Shown here: positions 9,677 through 17,846 of the stretch, piece by piece
Position numbering within the stretch: the first letter of the stretch is position 1
Layout: each line of letters begins with the position of its first letter
From: Coneutiohabitans sp964457925
Lineage (GTDB): Bacteria > Zhuqueibacterota > Zhuqueibacteria > Zhuqueibacterales > Zhuqueibacteraceae
Assembly: GCA_964457925.1 (NCBI GenBank)
Contig: CAYWGH010000016.1
Coordinates: forward strand, 71,501 to 135,500
Reading direction: 5' to 3'
Length of the DNA stretch: 64,000 nt
The notes under the pieces: generated by a model
Told to the model about the DNA's origin: nothing
What the model saw: the letters and a program-made list of their open reading frames with translations, nothing else
Database searches by the model: none
Program-made: the position numbers and the translations under genes

Positions 9677-12034
9677 ATGAAATCACCTACCCTGAATTCA
9701 CGCCTGTCTGTTGGAATTTGTTTTTTAGTGATTTTCTTCACTTTTTCAGCTTGCCAGAAACGTCCGGAAACGCAAAATTATTTTCCCGAAATCGGGCCGC
9801 AAGCGCTGCATCAAATTTCGCTGGATCTGCAAAGCGGCGTGCGCGTTTTGTCTCTTGCCCTGCGCCCGGGCTATGAAGATTTGGCTGCCCTGGCCTATCT
9901 TCGCCTCGCCGAAGGCGCAACGATTGCCAGCGCTTATGTCAGCAATGGCGAAGCCGGCGAAAGCGATCTTGCCGCACTTTATCCGGATCAACTTGCGGGG
10001 ACGTTACGATTGGAGGCGGATGCGGCCCTGGCTTATCTCGGCGGTGAAGCTTATTTCCTCAATCAGCCGGAGGTTGTGGCCGCGCGCGATTCTCTCACCG
10101 TGCGCAAATCCTGGCGCAGCGACTCGTTGAGCGCCCGCCTCGCCAGCCTTATGCTGAAATACAAACCCGATATCATTCTGGTGGCGCGCGATTGGGCGGC
10201 CTCCGAGCAAAGCTGGCAAACACAAACTTTGCTTTCCGACTTGCTTGTTGCCGTGCAGCAAATTCTGCCCAAACCGACCAACGGCAGTGCTGTTGCCATA
10301 AACTCTGATTCGCTTTGGCAGGTTGGCCGCATTTGGGCGGATGATCCCGCCAAGTCTGGTGTGCGCTTGCCGGTTGATGACAAGCATCCGAAATGGAAAA
10401 AGAGTTACAAAGCGATCGCAGATGAAGCCGGCGCGAAATATGCTTCTTTGCGGCTGCAACGCCGGGCCTGGCAAGGGACGCAACCGCCCTCTTACACCCT
10501 GCTGTATCCGCGAACGGACGCCGCTCCGCAAACCCTGACGGAAAATTATCCTGATCTTGCGCGCTTCCGCTATTTGCGCAACATGGCCGGGCGCATGGAG
10601 CAACTTGCCGGCGCGGCGCGGGAAAAATCAGCGGAAGCGCTCGGGCCGGGACTGCTGAGCGCGATTGACTCGGTGGGCGTTCACATCGCTTTGCGCGACC
10701 GGCTGAACAGTTATGAAGAGCGGTCACTTTACGCCTGGAAAATGAATCTCGACCGGCTGCGCAATAACTTGCTCAACGTCAAAGTGGATTATACCATCGC
10801 CGACACCGCATTAACCGTGGTGCAAGTGACCCAACTTACAATTAAAAACATTACCGGCCTCTCGGAAATTGGTGAAACCTCCATCAATTTTAGCGCTTTG
10901 CCGGAAGATTGGGCCGTCAATGAATCGCTCGAACGGCGATTTGCCTACAAACCCGGTGAGACGTTCACGCTGCTCTCGCCACAAAGCCTGCCGTTCAACA
11001 CGCCGCAAAATCTTTTTGGCTTGCAGGCGCTGCAGGCCTCGCATAAAATCACTTTTCATGTCGTGCATCGCAGTTCCAATCGCGAGCAGAGCTTCATCAA
11101 GACCATCAATCAACGCATGTATTACGCTCCGCGTTTTCTCGTTGAAGTCTTGACGCCGATCGTGCGCGTGATTCCGGGCGAGAAAATCGAATTGCGCATG
11201 AAGAATTACTCGCGCGACGGCGTTGCCGACACCATTGGCGTGGCGCACGAGGCCGTAACCTCCACCCCCGGCCTTTTCCGCCTAAGTTTCAAAGAAGCCG
11301 AGCAATATCTGACGCTTTATCTGGATTGGCCGAAGGAAATTCAGGAAGGCACACATATTTTTCCGGTAACAATTGACGGCGATGAGGTTGCCAAGTTTGC
11401 CGCCCGGCAGTTTCACGCTGAGATTGACCGCAACCGCCGTATCGGCATCTTGACAACGGCCGGCAACACGTTACTGAAAGACGCCCTGCGCCGCCTGACG
11501 GTGAAAAGCGCCAATCTTGTGGTGAATCCCGAACGCATACAACAAAAGGATTCGCTGGACGTCATTATAGTAGACCGTCGTGCGCTGGCGCTGGAACCGC
11601 GCTTCCGCGATGATAAAGCCTCGCTTCAGGCGTTTGCCGAGAGGGGGGGGCATTTGATCATCCTTGCGCAAGACCCTGAATCGTGGAACCGCGCACCGCT
11701 GTGGGACGGTTTGCAATTAGCCGCCACGCAACAGTTCGATGAGAGTTTCCCGCTGCAAAATGACGAACAGCACCCATTGCTCAACTCTCCAAACCGTCTG
11801 CGGGCGCAAGATTGGGAAGGCTGGCTTTATCGGCGCGGCTACAACCTTGTTTCCCTTGCCCAAAAAGACGGCGTTGAAATGCCTGTGAAGGCAGCGGGAG
11901 AGGGGACGCCGTTGTTGCTCACGCGCAAGCTCGGCAACGGCAAAATAACGTATGTCGATTTAGCTTTGACGCCGCAATGGCTGAATGTGCAGCCCGGCGC
12001 TTACCGCTTGCTGGCAAATTTGATTTCGTACTAG
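9677..12034 (+). CDS. Lipoprotein with degenerate PIG-L/LmbE-type deacetylase domain
   Basis: The 785-residue protein begins with a lipoprotein signal (lipobox FSAC, lipidated Cys26). Residues 55-250 keep the frame of the PIG-L/LmbE de-N-acetylase fold, including SAYVSNGEAGES and KPDIILVARDW. The zinc and catalytic motif AHPDDE of active enzymes is here LRPGYE (residues 62-67): the zinc histidine, the catalytic aspartate and the zinc aspartate are replaced by Arg, Gly and Tyr. Catalysis is therefore unlikely. The C-terminal half (about 370-785) contains beta-rich segments (IRVIPGEKIELRMKNYSRDG) and a ThuA/GATase-like alpha/beta segment (IGILTTAGNTLL, LDVIIVDRR, FAERGGHLIIL). The family fold is an inference from motif spacing; the loss of the motif is read directly. 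It stands alone, with a GWxTD gene 450 bp downstream. Confidence 0.75.
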   Translation: MKSPTLNSRLSVGICFLVIFFTFSACQKRPETQNYFPEIGPQALHQISLDLQSGVRVLSLALRPGYEDLAALAYLRLAEGATIASAYVSNGEAGESDLAALYPDQLAGTLRLEADAALAYLGGEAYFLNQPEVVAARDSLTVRKSWRSDSLSARLASLMLKYKPDIILVARDWAASEQSWQTQTLLSDLLVAVQQILPKPTNGSAVAINSDSLWQVGRIWADDPAKSGVRLPVDDKHPKWKKSYKAIADEAGAKYASLRLQRRAWQGTQPPSYTLLYPRTDAAPQTLTENYPDLARFRYLRNMAGRMEQLAGAAREKSAEALGPGLLSAIDSVGVHIALRDRLNSYEERSLYAWKMNLDRLRNNLLNVKVDYTIADTALTVVQVTQLTIKNITGLSEIGETSINFSALPEDWAVNESLERRFAYKPGETFTLLSPQSLPFNTPQNLFGLQALQASHKITFHVVHRSSNREQSFIKTINQRMYYAPRFLVEVLTPIVRVIPGEKIELRMKNYSRDGVADTIGVAHEAVTSTPGLFRLSFKEAEQYLTLYLDWPKEIQEGTHIFPVTIDGDEVAKFAARQFHAEIDRNRRIGILTTAGNTLLKDALRRLTVKSANLVVNPERIQQKDSLDVIIVDRRALALEPRFRDDKASLQAFAERGGHLIILAQDPESWNRAPLWDGLQLAATQQFDESFPLQNDEQHPLLNSPNRLRAQDWEGWLYRRGYNLVSLAQKDGVEMPVKAAGEGTPLLLTRKLGNGKITYVDLALTPQWLNVQPGAYRLLANLISY

Positions 12035-12083
12035 GTTGTGTTTGCGCCTGGCTTTGTTTAGCCTGGATCATGCATAAAAACTA

Positions 12084-12328
12084 AACCATGAAGACACAAA
12101 GGCACGAAGAGAAAACGTTTGAAGTGGGTTGATCTAACTTGGCTATGTCAGATTCACTGCTGAGAGGCAGAGTTCGCTGGGAACTCTAATAAATCTTACT
12201 CTGCGATCTACTCGCCACAGCGGTGACTTTTGGAATGTGACACAGTCGAGCTAAAAAAACGAGTTTTAGCCATTGCCCATTCGCTGTTCTCAAAAATGCA
12301 ACCCTTTGTGTCCGAGGGCCTTCATGGT
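12084..12328. repeat. Candidate MITE-like element, 245 bp, with imperfect terminal inverted repeats
   Basis: The left end (12084-12110) begins AACCATGAAGACACAAAGG. The right end (12304-12328) reads CTTTGTGTCCGAGGGCC then TTCATGGT, an imperfect inverse of the left. It carries the 105-bp repeat copy A (12135-12240). No transposase is encoded. Confidence 0.45.
12135..12240 (+). repeat. 105-bp dispersed repeat, copy A
   Basis: This copy matches the reverse complement of 14849-14953 at most positions, for example AATAAATCTTACTCTGCGAT in full. The two copies flank the GWxTD and lipoprotein genes in inverted orientation. Confidence 0.8.
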
Positions 12329-12486
12329 CATGAATTATCCAGGTTAGGCGATTAAACGTGGAATCGTTGCTTTGCAAGCAAAGGCCTTTTGTAGCGGAGT
12401 GAGTGAATAAATTGAATTCAGGCCTTCCCTTGTTTTTGATATTCGAAAACCCCGCTTGCCTTATACTTCTTTGGAAGGAAAGCCAT

Positions 12487-13854
12487 ATGAGAAAAATTAT
12501 CGGGTTCACACTTTTGGCGCTTTTGCTTGGCCAGCCAACGCAGGCGCAGACCTTGGCGCCCGTGGGCGCTTTGCAATTTCATGTTGATTTTGCGCGTTTT
12601 CGTCAGGATGATAAATCCGGCTACCTGGAGGTTTATTACAGTTTTCATCCGCGTCTGCTCACGTTCATGCAGCAACAAGGAAAATTTCATGCCGGCATCG
12701 CCTTGTCGACTCGCATATTGCAGGCCGACGCTGATGCCGTCGTGGCGGATAAAAACATAATGCTGCATCTCGCCGAAGCAGACACTTCTGCAACATGGTA
12801 TCGCTTTCCGTTTGTGACGCAAACCGGGTTCGTGCTGCCTCACGGCGAATATGCCCTGGAAGTGACGGCTATCGACTCGCTCGCACCAGGCCGCAAGGTG
12901 AGTGCAAAGGCGCTGGTCAACATTTCTGCCTATGGCGCGACCCCAACACTTAGCGACATGGAGTTGTGTAAAAAGATCGCGCCCTCTCAAAGCAAAAACG
13001 ATCTTTTTTATAAAAATGGTCTCGAAGTTGTGCCGCAACCCGAGCCGCTGTTCGGTGTTTCGACGTCACCGGTGCTGTTTTATTATGCGGAATTGTACCG
13101 CCTTGCCCCCAATACTTCTTATATCATTAAAACGCAAATTGTCGACAGTGACGGTAAAATTATTTATGAAAAGCCGCGTGAGCAAAAATATACCGGCAGC
13201 AGCGGCATGATTGTCGACAACAAGATGGTGACGGCGCTGCCCTCCGGAAGATATAATTTGCGTTGCATCGTTGCAGATCAAGCCGGCGCCGAGTTAACCA
13301 AAAGCGAAAAGGCATTTTTTGTATTGAATCCTCACGTGCAAGTGGCGGCGCTGTCCGGCATCGATCAAATGCGCAAAGAATTTTCCGGATTGTCCGATGA
13401 AGAATTGTCGGCCGAGTTTCGCACCGCGCAATATCTGGCGCTGACCGAGGAAAAGAAAATTTTCGGTCAGTTGACCTCGGTTGAAGCCAAACGCGAGTTT
13501 CTGGCCAAATTCTGGGCGGATGCCGAGCAGGGCCGGGCGGACAAACCTGCCATCCGGCGAGCGGAATATCTGCGCCGTGTGAAAATGGCGAATCAAGAGT
13601 ATTCCGCGCTGGGCAAGGAAGGCTGGCGCACCGATCGCGGGCGCGTATTCATTCTCTATTCCAAACCGGATGAGATCGAGCGCTACCCCGCGGAAGTTGA
13701 TTCCAAAGCGCACGAGGTTTGGCGTTACTTCTCGATTGAAAAAGGCGTGGAGTTCGTCTTTATAGATCGCAACGGTTACGGTGAATACCTGCTCGTACAC
13801 TCAACCAAACGCGATGAACTGCACGACGATCTCTGGGAACGGCTGTTACAATAA
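12487..13854 (+). CDS. GWxTD domain-containing exported protein
   Basis: The 455-residue protein starts with a signal peptide (MRKIIGFTLLALLLGQPTQAQ). It contains the signature GWRTD at residues 379-383 followed by RGRVFILYSKPDEI, which defines the GWxTD domain family found mainly in FCB-group and Acidobacteria-like genomes. Before it are a beta-sandwich region (about 25-290) and a helical linker with many charged residues (FSGLSDEELSAEF, KREFLAKFW). The biochemical role of the family is not established. ATG 12487 is chosen over an in-frame upstream codon at 12403 because the signal peptide and GGAAGG ribosome-binding site are there. A second lipoprotein gene follows after 92 bp, so the two may be co-transcribed. 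Confidence 0.85.
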   Translation: MRKIIGFTLLALLLGQPTQAQTLAPVGALQFHVDFARFRQDDKSGYLEVYYSFHPRLLTFMQQQGKFHAGIALSTRILQADADAVVADKNIMLHLAEADTSATWYRFPFVTQTGFVLPHGEYALEVTAIDSLAPGRKVSAKALVNISAYGATPTLSDMELCKKIAPSQSKNDLFYKNGLEVVPQPEPLFGVSTSPVLFYYAELYRLAPNTSYIIKTQIVDSDGKIIYEKPREQKYTGSSGMIVDNKMVTALPSGRYNLRCIVADQAGAELTKSEKAFFVLNPHVQVAALSGIDQMRKEFSGLSDEELSAEFRTAQYLALTEEKKIFGQLTSVEAKREFLAKFWADAEQGRADKPAIRRAEYLRRVKMANQEYSALGKEGWRTDRGRVFILYSKPDEIERYPAEVDSKAHEVWRYFSIEKGVEFVFIDRNGYGEYLLVHSTKRDELHDDLWERLLQ

Positions 13855-13946
13855 TACGTAATTCCCCGGTTGGGCCAATTCAAACTGTTCCGAATCACGT
13901 TGTACGATTTTTTGGGCGTAAAGATCATTGCGCCGAGGTGTTTGCC

Positions 13947-14813
13947 ATGAAGGCTTCTCTTCGCTGGGTTCGGGCTGCCGCCATTTTAGTCGTTGGAGGT
14001 TGTCTCTCGGTTTGTACGAATTCGCCCTTCGAAAATGATATTGCTGCTGAAGCGCGGACGCTTGTGGGCGAAGTGCAGTTAAATGATCTGCAGGATAGCA
14101 AGTCCGGCGTCTATGTTTGGTTGGAAGGACTCAATCTCTCGACGCGGACAGATGAGGCGGGGCGCTTCGAGCTGGAATTACCCAAAACGCTGGACACGCA
14201 AAAAGTATCCGGGGTTTACCGGGTATATTTTTATATTGCAAACTACGGCGTGCAGTCCGTTGAAACCGTCGTGCAAAATGGGCGGTTCCTCTATGGCCAG
14301 GCCGATGTGTTTGTCAATGGCGAGTTGAAGAAGCCGATTCGCCTGTTCAAGATTCTGAATGTTAAATTGCTCGTTGATCCGCCCGGCGTTCCTCAAGACT
14401 ATCGCGGCGGTATTGATGCGCAAGTGACATTTCAAGCGACGCGGGATACCGTTACGGTTATTATTCCAAAGTCTGTCGGGGGCTTGCTCGGCGGCCTGTT
14501 TTTTGAAAACGCCGCAACCGGGGAGATTCACATCGATATTCCCGACGTTGGAGCGCGCACACGCGAGACGATTCGCGTCGGCGTGGAACCCACCAGCCGG
14601 CGTCAGATCTTTCAATTGAACGGCGCGAATTTCCGCGATTTGTTCTTGACTCCCGGCAACTACAGAGTCACTCCCTATTTTTTCATCCAACAAAACAACC
14701 TGCCCGAGGGATTATTGAAAAGCTTGGGGCTCGATCCACAAAATCTCGAACCGGTACCGGCTTATCTCAAAATTCCGTTGCGCGCGAACGAAGCGATTCT
14801 ACAGGTTTTTTGA
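13947..14813 (+). CDS. Probable lipoprotein with carboxypeptidase-regulatory-like domain
   Basis: The 288-residue protein starts MKASLRWVRAAAILVVGGC, with a plausible lipobox (VGGC, Cys19). Residues 36-105 resemble a carboxypeptidase-regulatory-like sandwich (TLVGEVQLNDL, GVYVWLEGLNLSTRTDEAGRFELEL). The rest is beta-rich and carries no recognised motif. ATG 13947 has GAGG 8 nt upstream; a GTG nine bases earlier is possible. It follows the GWxTD gene at short distance. The function is unknown; an envelope role is inferred from the lipobox only. Confidence 0.7.
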   Translation: MKASLRWVRAAAILVVGGCLSVCTNSPFENDIAAEARTLVGEVQLNDLQDSKSGVYVWLEGLNLSTRTDEAGRFELELPKTLDTQKVSGVYRVYFYIANYGVQSVETVVQNGRFLYGQADVFVNGELKKPIRLFKILNVKLLVDPPGVPQDYRGGIDAQVTFQATRDTVTVIIPKSVGGLLGGLFFENAATGEIHIDIPDVGARTRETIRVGVEPTSRRQIFQLNGANFRDLFLTPGNYRVTPYFFIQQNNLPEGLLKSLGLDPQNLEPVPAYLKIPLRANEAILQVF

Positions 14814-14848
14814 TAAGTGATTTTACTGAAGCCTTAACTCCACTAGAC

Positions 14849-14953
14849 CACATTCCAAAACTCACCGCAGTGGCGCGGAGATCGCAGAGTAAGATTTATT
14901 AGAATTCCCCGCGAACCCTGCCTCTTAGCGGTGAATCTGACATAGTCAGGTTA
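14849..14953 (-). repeat. 105-bp dispersed repeat, copy B (inverted relative to copy A)
   Basis: The reverse complement matches 12135-12240 with scattered substitutions. The shared core TAATAAATCTTACTCTGCGAT is interrupted by no gaps. A short third relic of its end may be present at 25119-25136. Confidence 0.8.
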
Positions 14954-15056
14954 ATTTTGCACCGGATTTAGCCGAGCATGCAAGCGAATCGGTTTTGAGC
15001 GCGTTATGAGCCGCCCAATGGCCGGGTATGAAATTTTTGCCACAAGATGAGATGCA

Positions 15057-15143
15057 AAACTCCGAAAGGAGCGGCTTGTTCTTTTCATCAAAAGATCAAG
15101 GTTTAAAATCGAGCCCGTGCTACATATCACTCCCTCGGAGTTT
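15057..15143. repeat. Inverted repeat AAACTCCGA ... TCGGAGTTT
   Basis: Nine-base arms lie at 15057-15065 and 15135-15143, with an imperfect continuation just inside (AAGGAG against CTCCC). The internal sequence contains no open frame. It resembles short palindromic intergenic repeats but no family was assigned. Confidence 0.4.
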
Positions 15144-15308
15144 CGTAGGACGGCGGGACGGATTTCACTAGAAACATTGCTGCGCTTCGCGGTTTGTTTG
15201 AGACAATTGTTCATTCTTTCTTGTCATATTTCAGCATGCAAAATTCAGATGGAATAATTTTCGTGCAACAGCGGACATCGTTTGCTATTCTACTTGTGCG
15301 CCGAAACA

Positions 15309-17585
15309 TTACATTCGTTCAATCTCCCGCAGCAACCAACGCAACTCACTCGCCTCCATTGCCGTGGTAATACCCGTATTTAGCGTTGCCCGCGCCTCTT
15401 CCACCCGGCCAAGCTCTAGATAAAATCTTGCCAGCAAAATGTAACCCGAGCTCTCATGCGGGCGCAAGCGGATCGCCTTATGGTATGCCGCCAGCGCAAG
15501 TTCCGCGTTGCGTTGCTGTGCGTAAGCCGTGCCGAGATTGGCAAGCGCCATCACGTTAGTGGAATCCAATTTTACGGCATTTTGGAAGGCAGCAATGGCA
15601 TTGTGGAGGTCGCCGCGATTGCCATACGCATTGCCTTGATTCACGTAGATGAACGGGTCATCCGGCTTGATCGCAAGCGCCATCTGAAACACTGCGAGCG
15701 CATTTGTAAAATCGCCCCGGCCGCTGAATTGGGCGCCGAGATAATCCAGCGCCAAGGCCCATCGGCTGCGCACCGCATGTTCGTTCTCGCCCAAGTTTTG
15801 CAATGTATGAATCAAAAATGATCGCACCTCCGCGTCTTTGCCGAAACTGTAGTGCAAACTCACCAAACCCAGCGCCTTTAAATCGAAATCAGGCGATTGC
15901 GCGAAGGCCTTAAGGCGCTGAACAACCATCGTGTCTGCCGTTGCCATGTTCGGGCGCAGAAAATTTTTGAGAAAATAACTCAACGCCGCCATCTGCGCCA
16001 TGGCATGATTTGCCTCCGGCTGCAATAGCATTTGTGCAGCCGTTTTAAAATCGGTATTGGAATCGATTTTCAGCAATCCTTGCACGATACTTTTGTGGGG
16101 TTTGAGCTCCCCATACCATGTTTTGATTTGTGTTTCCAATACCGCAACACTTTTGCCGGGATGGCATAGTTGGCAGGCATTCTCAATGCCGAGTTGCGCA
16201 TCGAATGCCGGGCGCGGAATGGGAATGGAATGATCGGAACGTGCAAAACGAATGTTGTCGCCGATGCCGCGATGCTGCAAATAAGGCATGTGGCAGGAGA
16301 TGCATAAACTTCCCGCTGAGTTCTTTTGGTGCTTGGTGTGCTGTTCCAGCAGCTCGCGCTTGCTGGCATGGCAACCCAGGCATTGCTCATTATCAAGCCG
16401 ACCCGGCAAGCGCCGGCCGTTGACCTCGCGATAATGTTGCGCATGCGGATCATGGCAATCAACGCACGTCATCGATCCATTAAGATAGCAATCGCTGTAA
16501 CGATGATTGTCTTGATACGCAAAATTGCGCACACGGCCATCGGCGAGATAGGGTCCTTCCGCCAGCAGCGGCAGTTTCAGGGAATAATAGTCTTCCAGCC
16601 TTCTTCCCGGCAAATAGCCCGCACGAATCGGATCTTTTACAGCGTGGCATTGAAAGCAAATTTGCAGCGATTCATCCTTGCTCAATGTCGATAATGATGT
16701 CATGCCAATATTTTCAGTCTCGAAAATTTTTCCGGAATGCGCCAGTTCCACATGTTGCCTGCCCGGCCCGTGGCAAGATTCACAATTGATCGCAAGGCTT
16801 TGGTAGCGCGTCACAAACCGCATTTGCTTCGCATCATAAGCCGCTTCGATTTGGCTGCCATGACAGTTTTGGCAATTTGAAAGGCTTGTTTCCGTGCCCA
16901 GTATTCTATTGGGCGGCCATTCACTCAAGTCTGTGAGAGCCAAATCCGGGCTTACCGGAACCCAGTGTTGATCACTCCGCCTTTGGGCAAACCAGCGTTG
17001 TTCATGTTTGCTGAAATCGAAGGGCAGGAAACGTATTGTGCCATCAGGAAACTTGGCAAAGTAACTTTGTGTGCCGCCGCCCTGCATGTGCCCACCGCCG
17101 ACTACGGCCGCAACGGTGAAAACGAGCGGTGGGGCGCCCTCTTGTTTCACGGTGAACGTGAAGCCTTGTTTGTCATCATATGCGGGTATCACGGTGGCAT
17201 CTTTGAATTGTATGGACTTGCCATTAAACGGGCCGATCACCATCTGCGGCGCTGCCGGGCCGCCTGCGCGCGCGTGTGTCGAAGATCGCCAAGCTTCATA
17301 TTCATCCGCATGGCACTCGGCGCAAGTTTGCGCGCCAACGAAATCTGTGAAGGAAACCTCTGCGCTTGCTTTGAAGTCCGCCGCCGCAGGAAATTCCGTA
17401 ATATTTAAAGCTGTTTGTTTTTTTGAAAGGGAAGATAAGAAGTAAAAGACAACAAAGAGGAGTAGAAGTAAACCCGCAACAAGGATAAAAATTTTTTTGC
17501 GCCGCCCATGCGGTTGAACGCGTTTCGCCGGTGCAGGAAACGAAGAGGCCTGCCCAGCGTGTTTGTTTTTTTTCTTTTTGCTCAT
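15309..17585 (-). CDS. Membrane-anchored octaheme cytochrome c with C-terminal TPR repeats
   Basis: The 758-residue protein has a basic N-terminus, then one membrane segment (residues 31-52, IFILVAGLLLLLFVVFYFL). Eight CxxCH heme-binding motifs follow (CAECH, CQNCH, CESCH, CFQCH, CVDCH, CLGCH, CISCH, CQLCH), the first at residues 88-92. After about residue 590 come at least three TPR units (AIKPDDPFIYVNQGNAYGNR; KLDSTNVMALANLGTAY). Such proteins are periplasmic electron carriers or oxidoreductases, and the TPRs suggest binding of a partner. The start at 17585 is preferred because the membrane anchor follows directly; the open frame extends further upstream only as a shadow of the opposite gene. 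It is divergent from the EndoQ-helicase gene. No cytochrome maturation genes are nearby. Confidence 0.85.
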   Translation of the reverse strand: MSKKKKNKHAGQASSFPAPAKRVQPHGRRKKIFILVAGLLLLLFVVFYFLSSLSKKQTALNITEFPAAADFKASAEVSFTDFVGAQTCAECHADEYEAWRSSTHARAGGPAAPQMVIGPFNGKSIQFKDATVIPAYDDKQGFTFTVKQEGAPPLVFTVAAVVGGGHMQGGGTQSYFAKFPDGTIRFLPFDFSKHEQRWFAQRRSDQHWVPVSPDLALTDLSEWPPNRILGTETSLSNCQNCHGSQIEAAYDAKQMRFVTRYQSLAINCESCHGPGRQHVELAHSGKIFETENIGMTSLSTLSKDESLQICFQCHAVKDPIRAGYLPGRRLEDYYSLKLPLLAEGPYLADGRVRNFAYQDNHRYSDCYLNGSMTCVDCHDPHAQHYREVNGRRLPGRLDNEQCLGCHASKRELLEQHTKHQKNSAGSLCISCHMPYLQHRGIGDNIRFARSDHSIPIPRPAFDAQLGIENACQLCHPGKSVAVLETQIKTWYGELKPHKSIVQGLLKIDSNTDFKTAAQMLLQPEANHAMAQMAALSYFLKNFLRPNMATADTMVVQRLKAFAQSPDFDLKALGLVSLHYSFGKDAEVRSFLIHTLQNLGENEHAVRSRWALALDYLGAQFSGRGDFTNALAVFQMALAIKPDDPFIYVNQGNAYGNRGDLHNAIAAFQNAVKLDSTNVMALANLGTAYAQQRNAELALAAYHKAIRLRPHESSGYILLARFYLELGRVEEARATLNTGITTAMEASELRWLLREIERM

Positions 17586-17739
17586 GCCCGTTAATTGCCT
17601 CTGGAGATTGAACCGATACCGAATTCGAATCAAACGCAACATAACTTTCGATTCATACGTTTTCAAGCAAATTTTTGCCATCTTTTCCCTTGCGACTTTG
17701 CCCGCCTTTTTGTAGCATGCCGAGCTGTCAAAACTGGTC

Positions 17740-17803
17740 CGCCACGGCCATGCCGTGGCGTTTCTTCTGAGGCCTGAAGCGCTGCGCTTCGGCTGGGCCG
17801 AAG
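17740..17803. repeat. Cluster of short palindromes in the divergent promoter region
   Basis: CGCCACGGC (17740-17748) and GCCGTGGCG (17752-17760) form a perfect 9-bp stem. GAAGCGC/GCGCTTC (17776-17782 and 17784-17790) and CTTCGGC/GCCGAAG (17787-17793 and 17797-17803) follow, partly overlapping and so mutually exclusive. They lie between the cytochrome and EndoQ-helicase starts. Confidence 0.55.
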
Positions 17804-17846
17804 TGGAAAGCGTTTTGGGACCGATCAGAGCCTTGAGAAACAATTC

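Larger units (their letters stand above)
12035..12486. other. Intergenic region largely filled by a repeat element
   Basis: No gene is seen. Most of the region is the inverted-repeat-bounded element at 12084-12328, which contains one copy of a 105-bp dispersed repeat. The ribosome-binding site GGAAGG for the GWxTD gene lies just before 12487. Confidence 0.55.
14814..15308. other. Intergenic region with repeats
   Basis: The region lies between the lipoprotein (plus) and the cytochrome (minus), so both genes end here. It contains 105-bp repeat copy B and a long-loop inverted repeat (15057-15143). No gene or clear T-tailed terminator was recognised. Confidence 0.5.
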
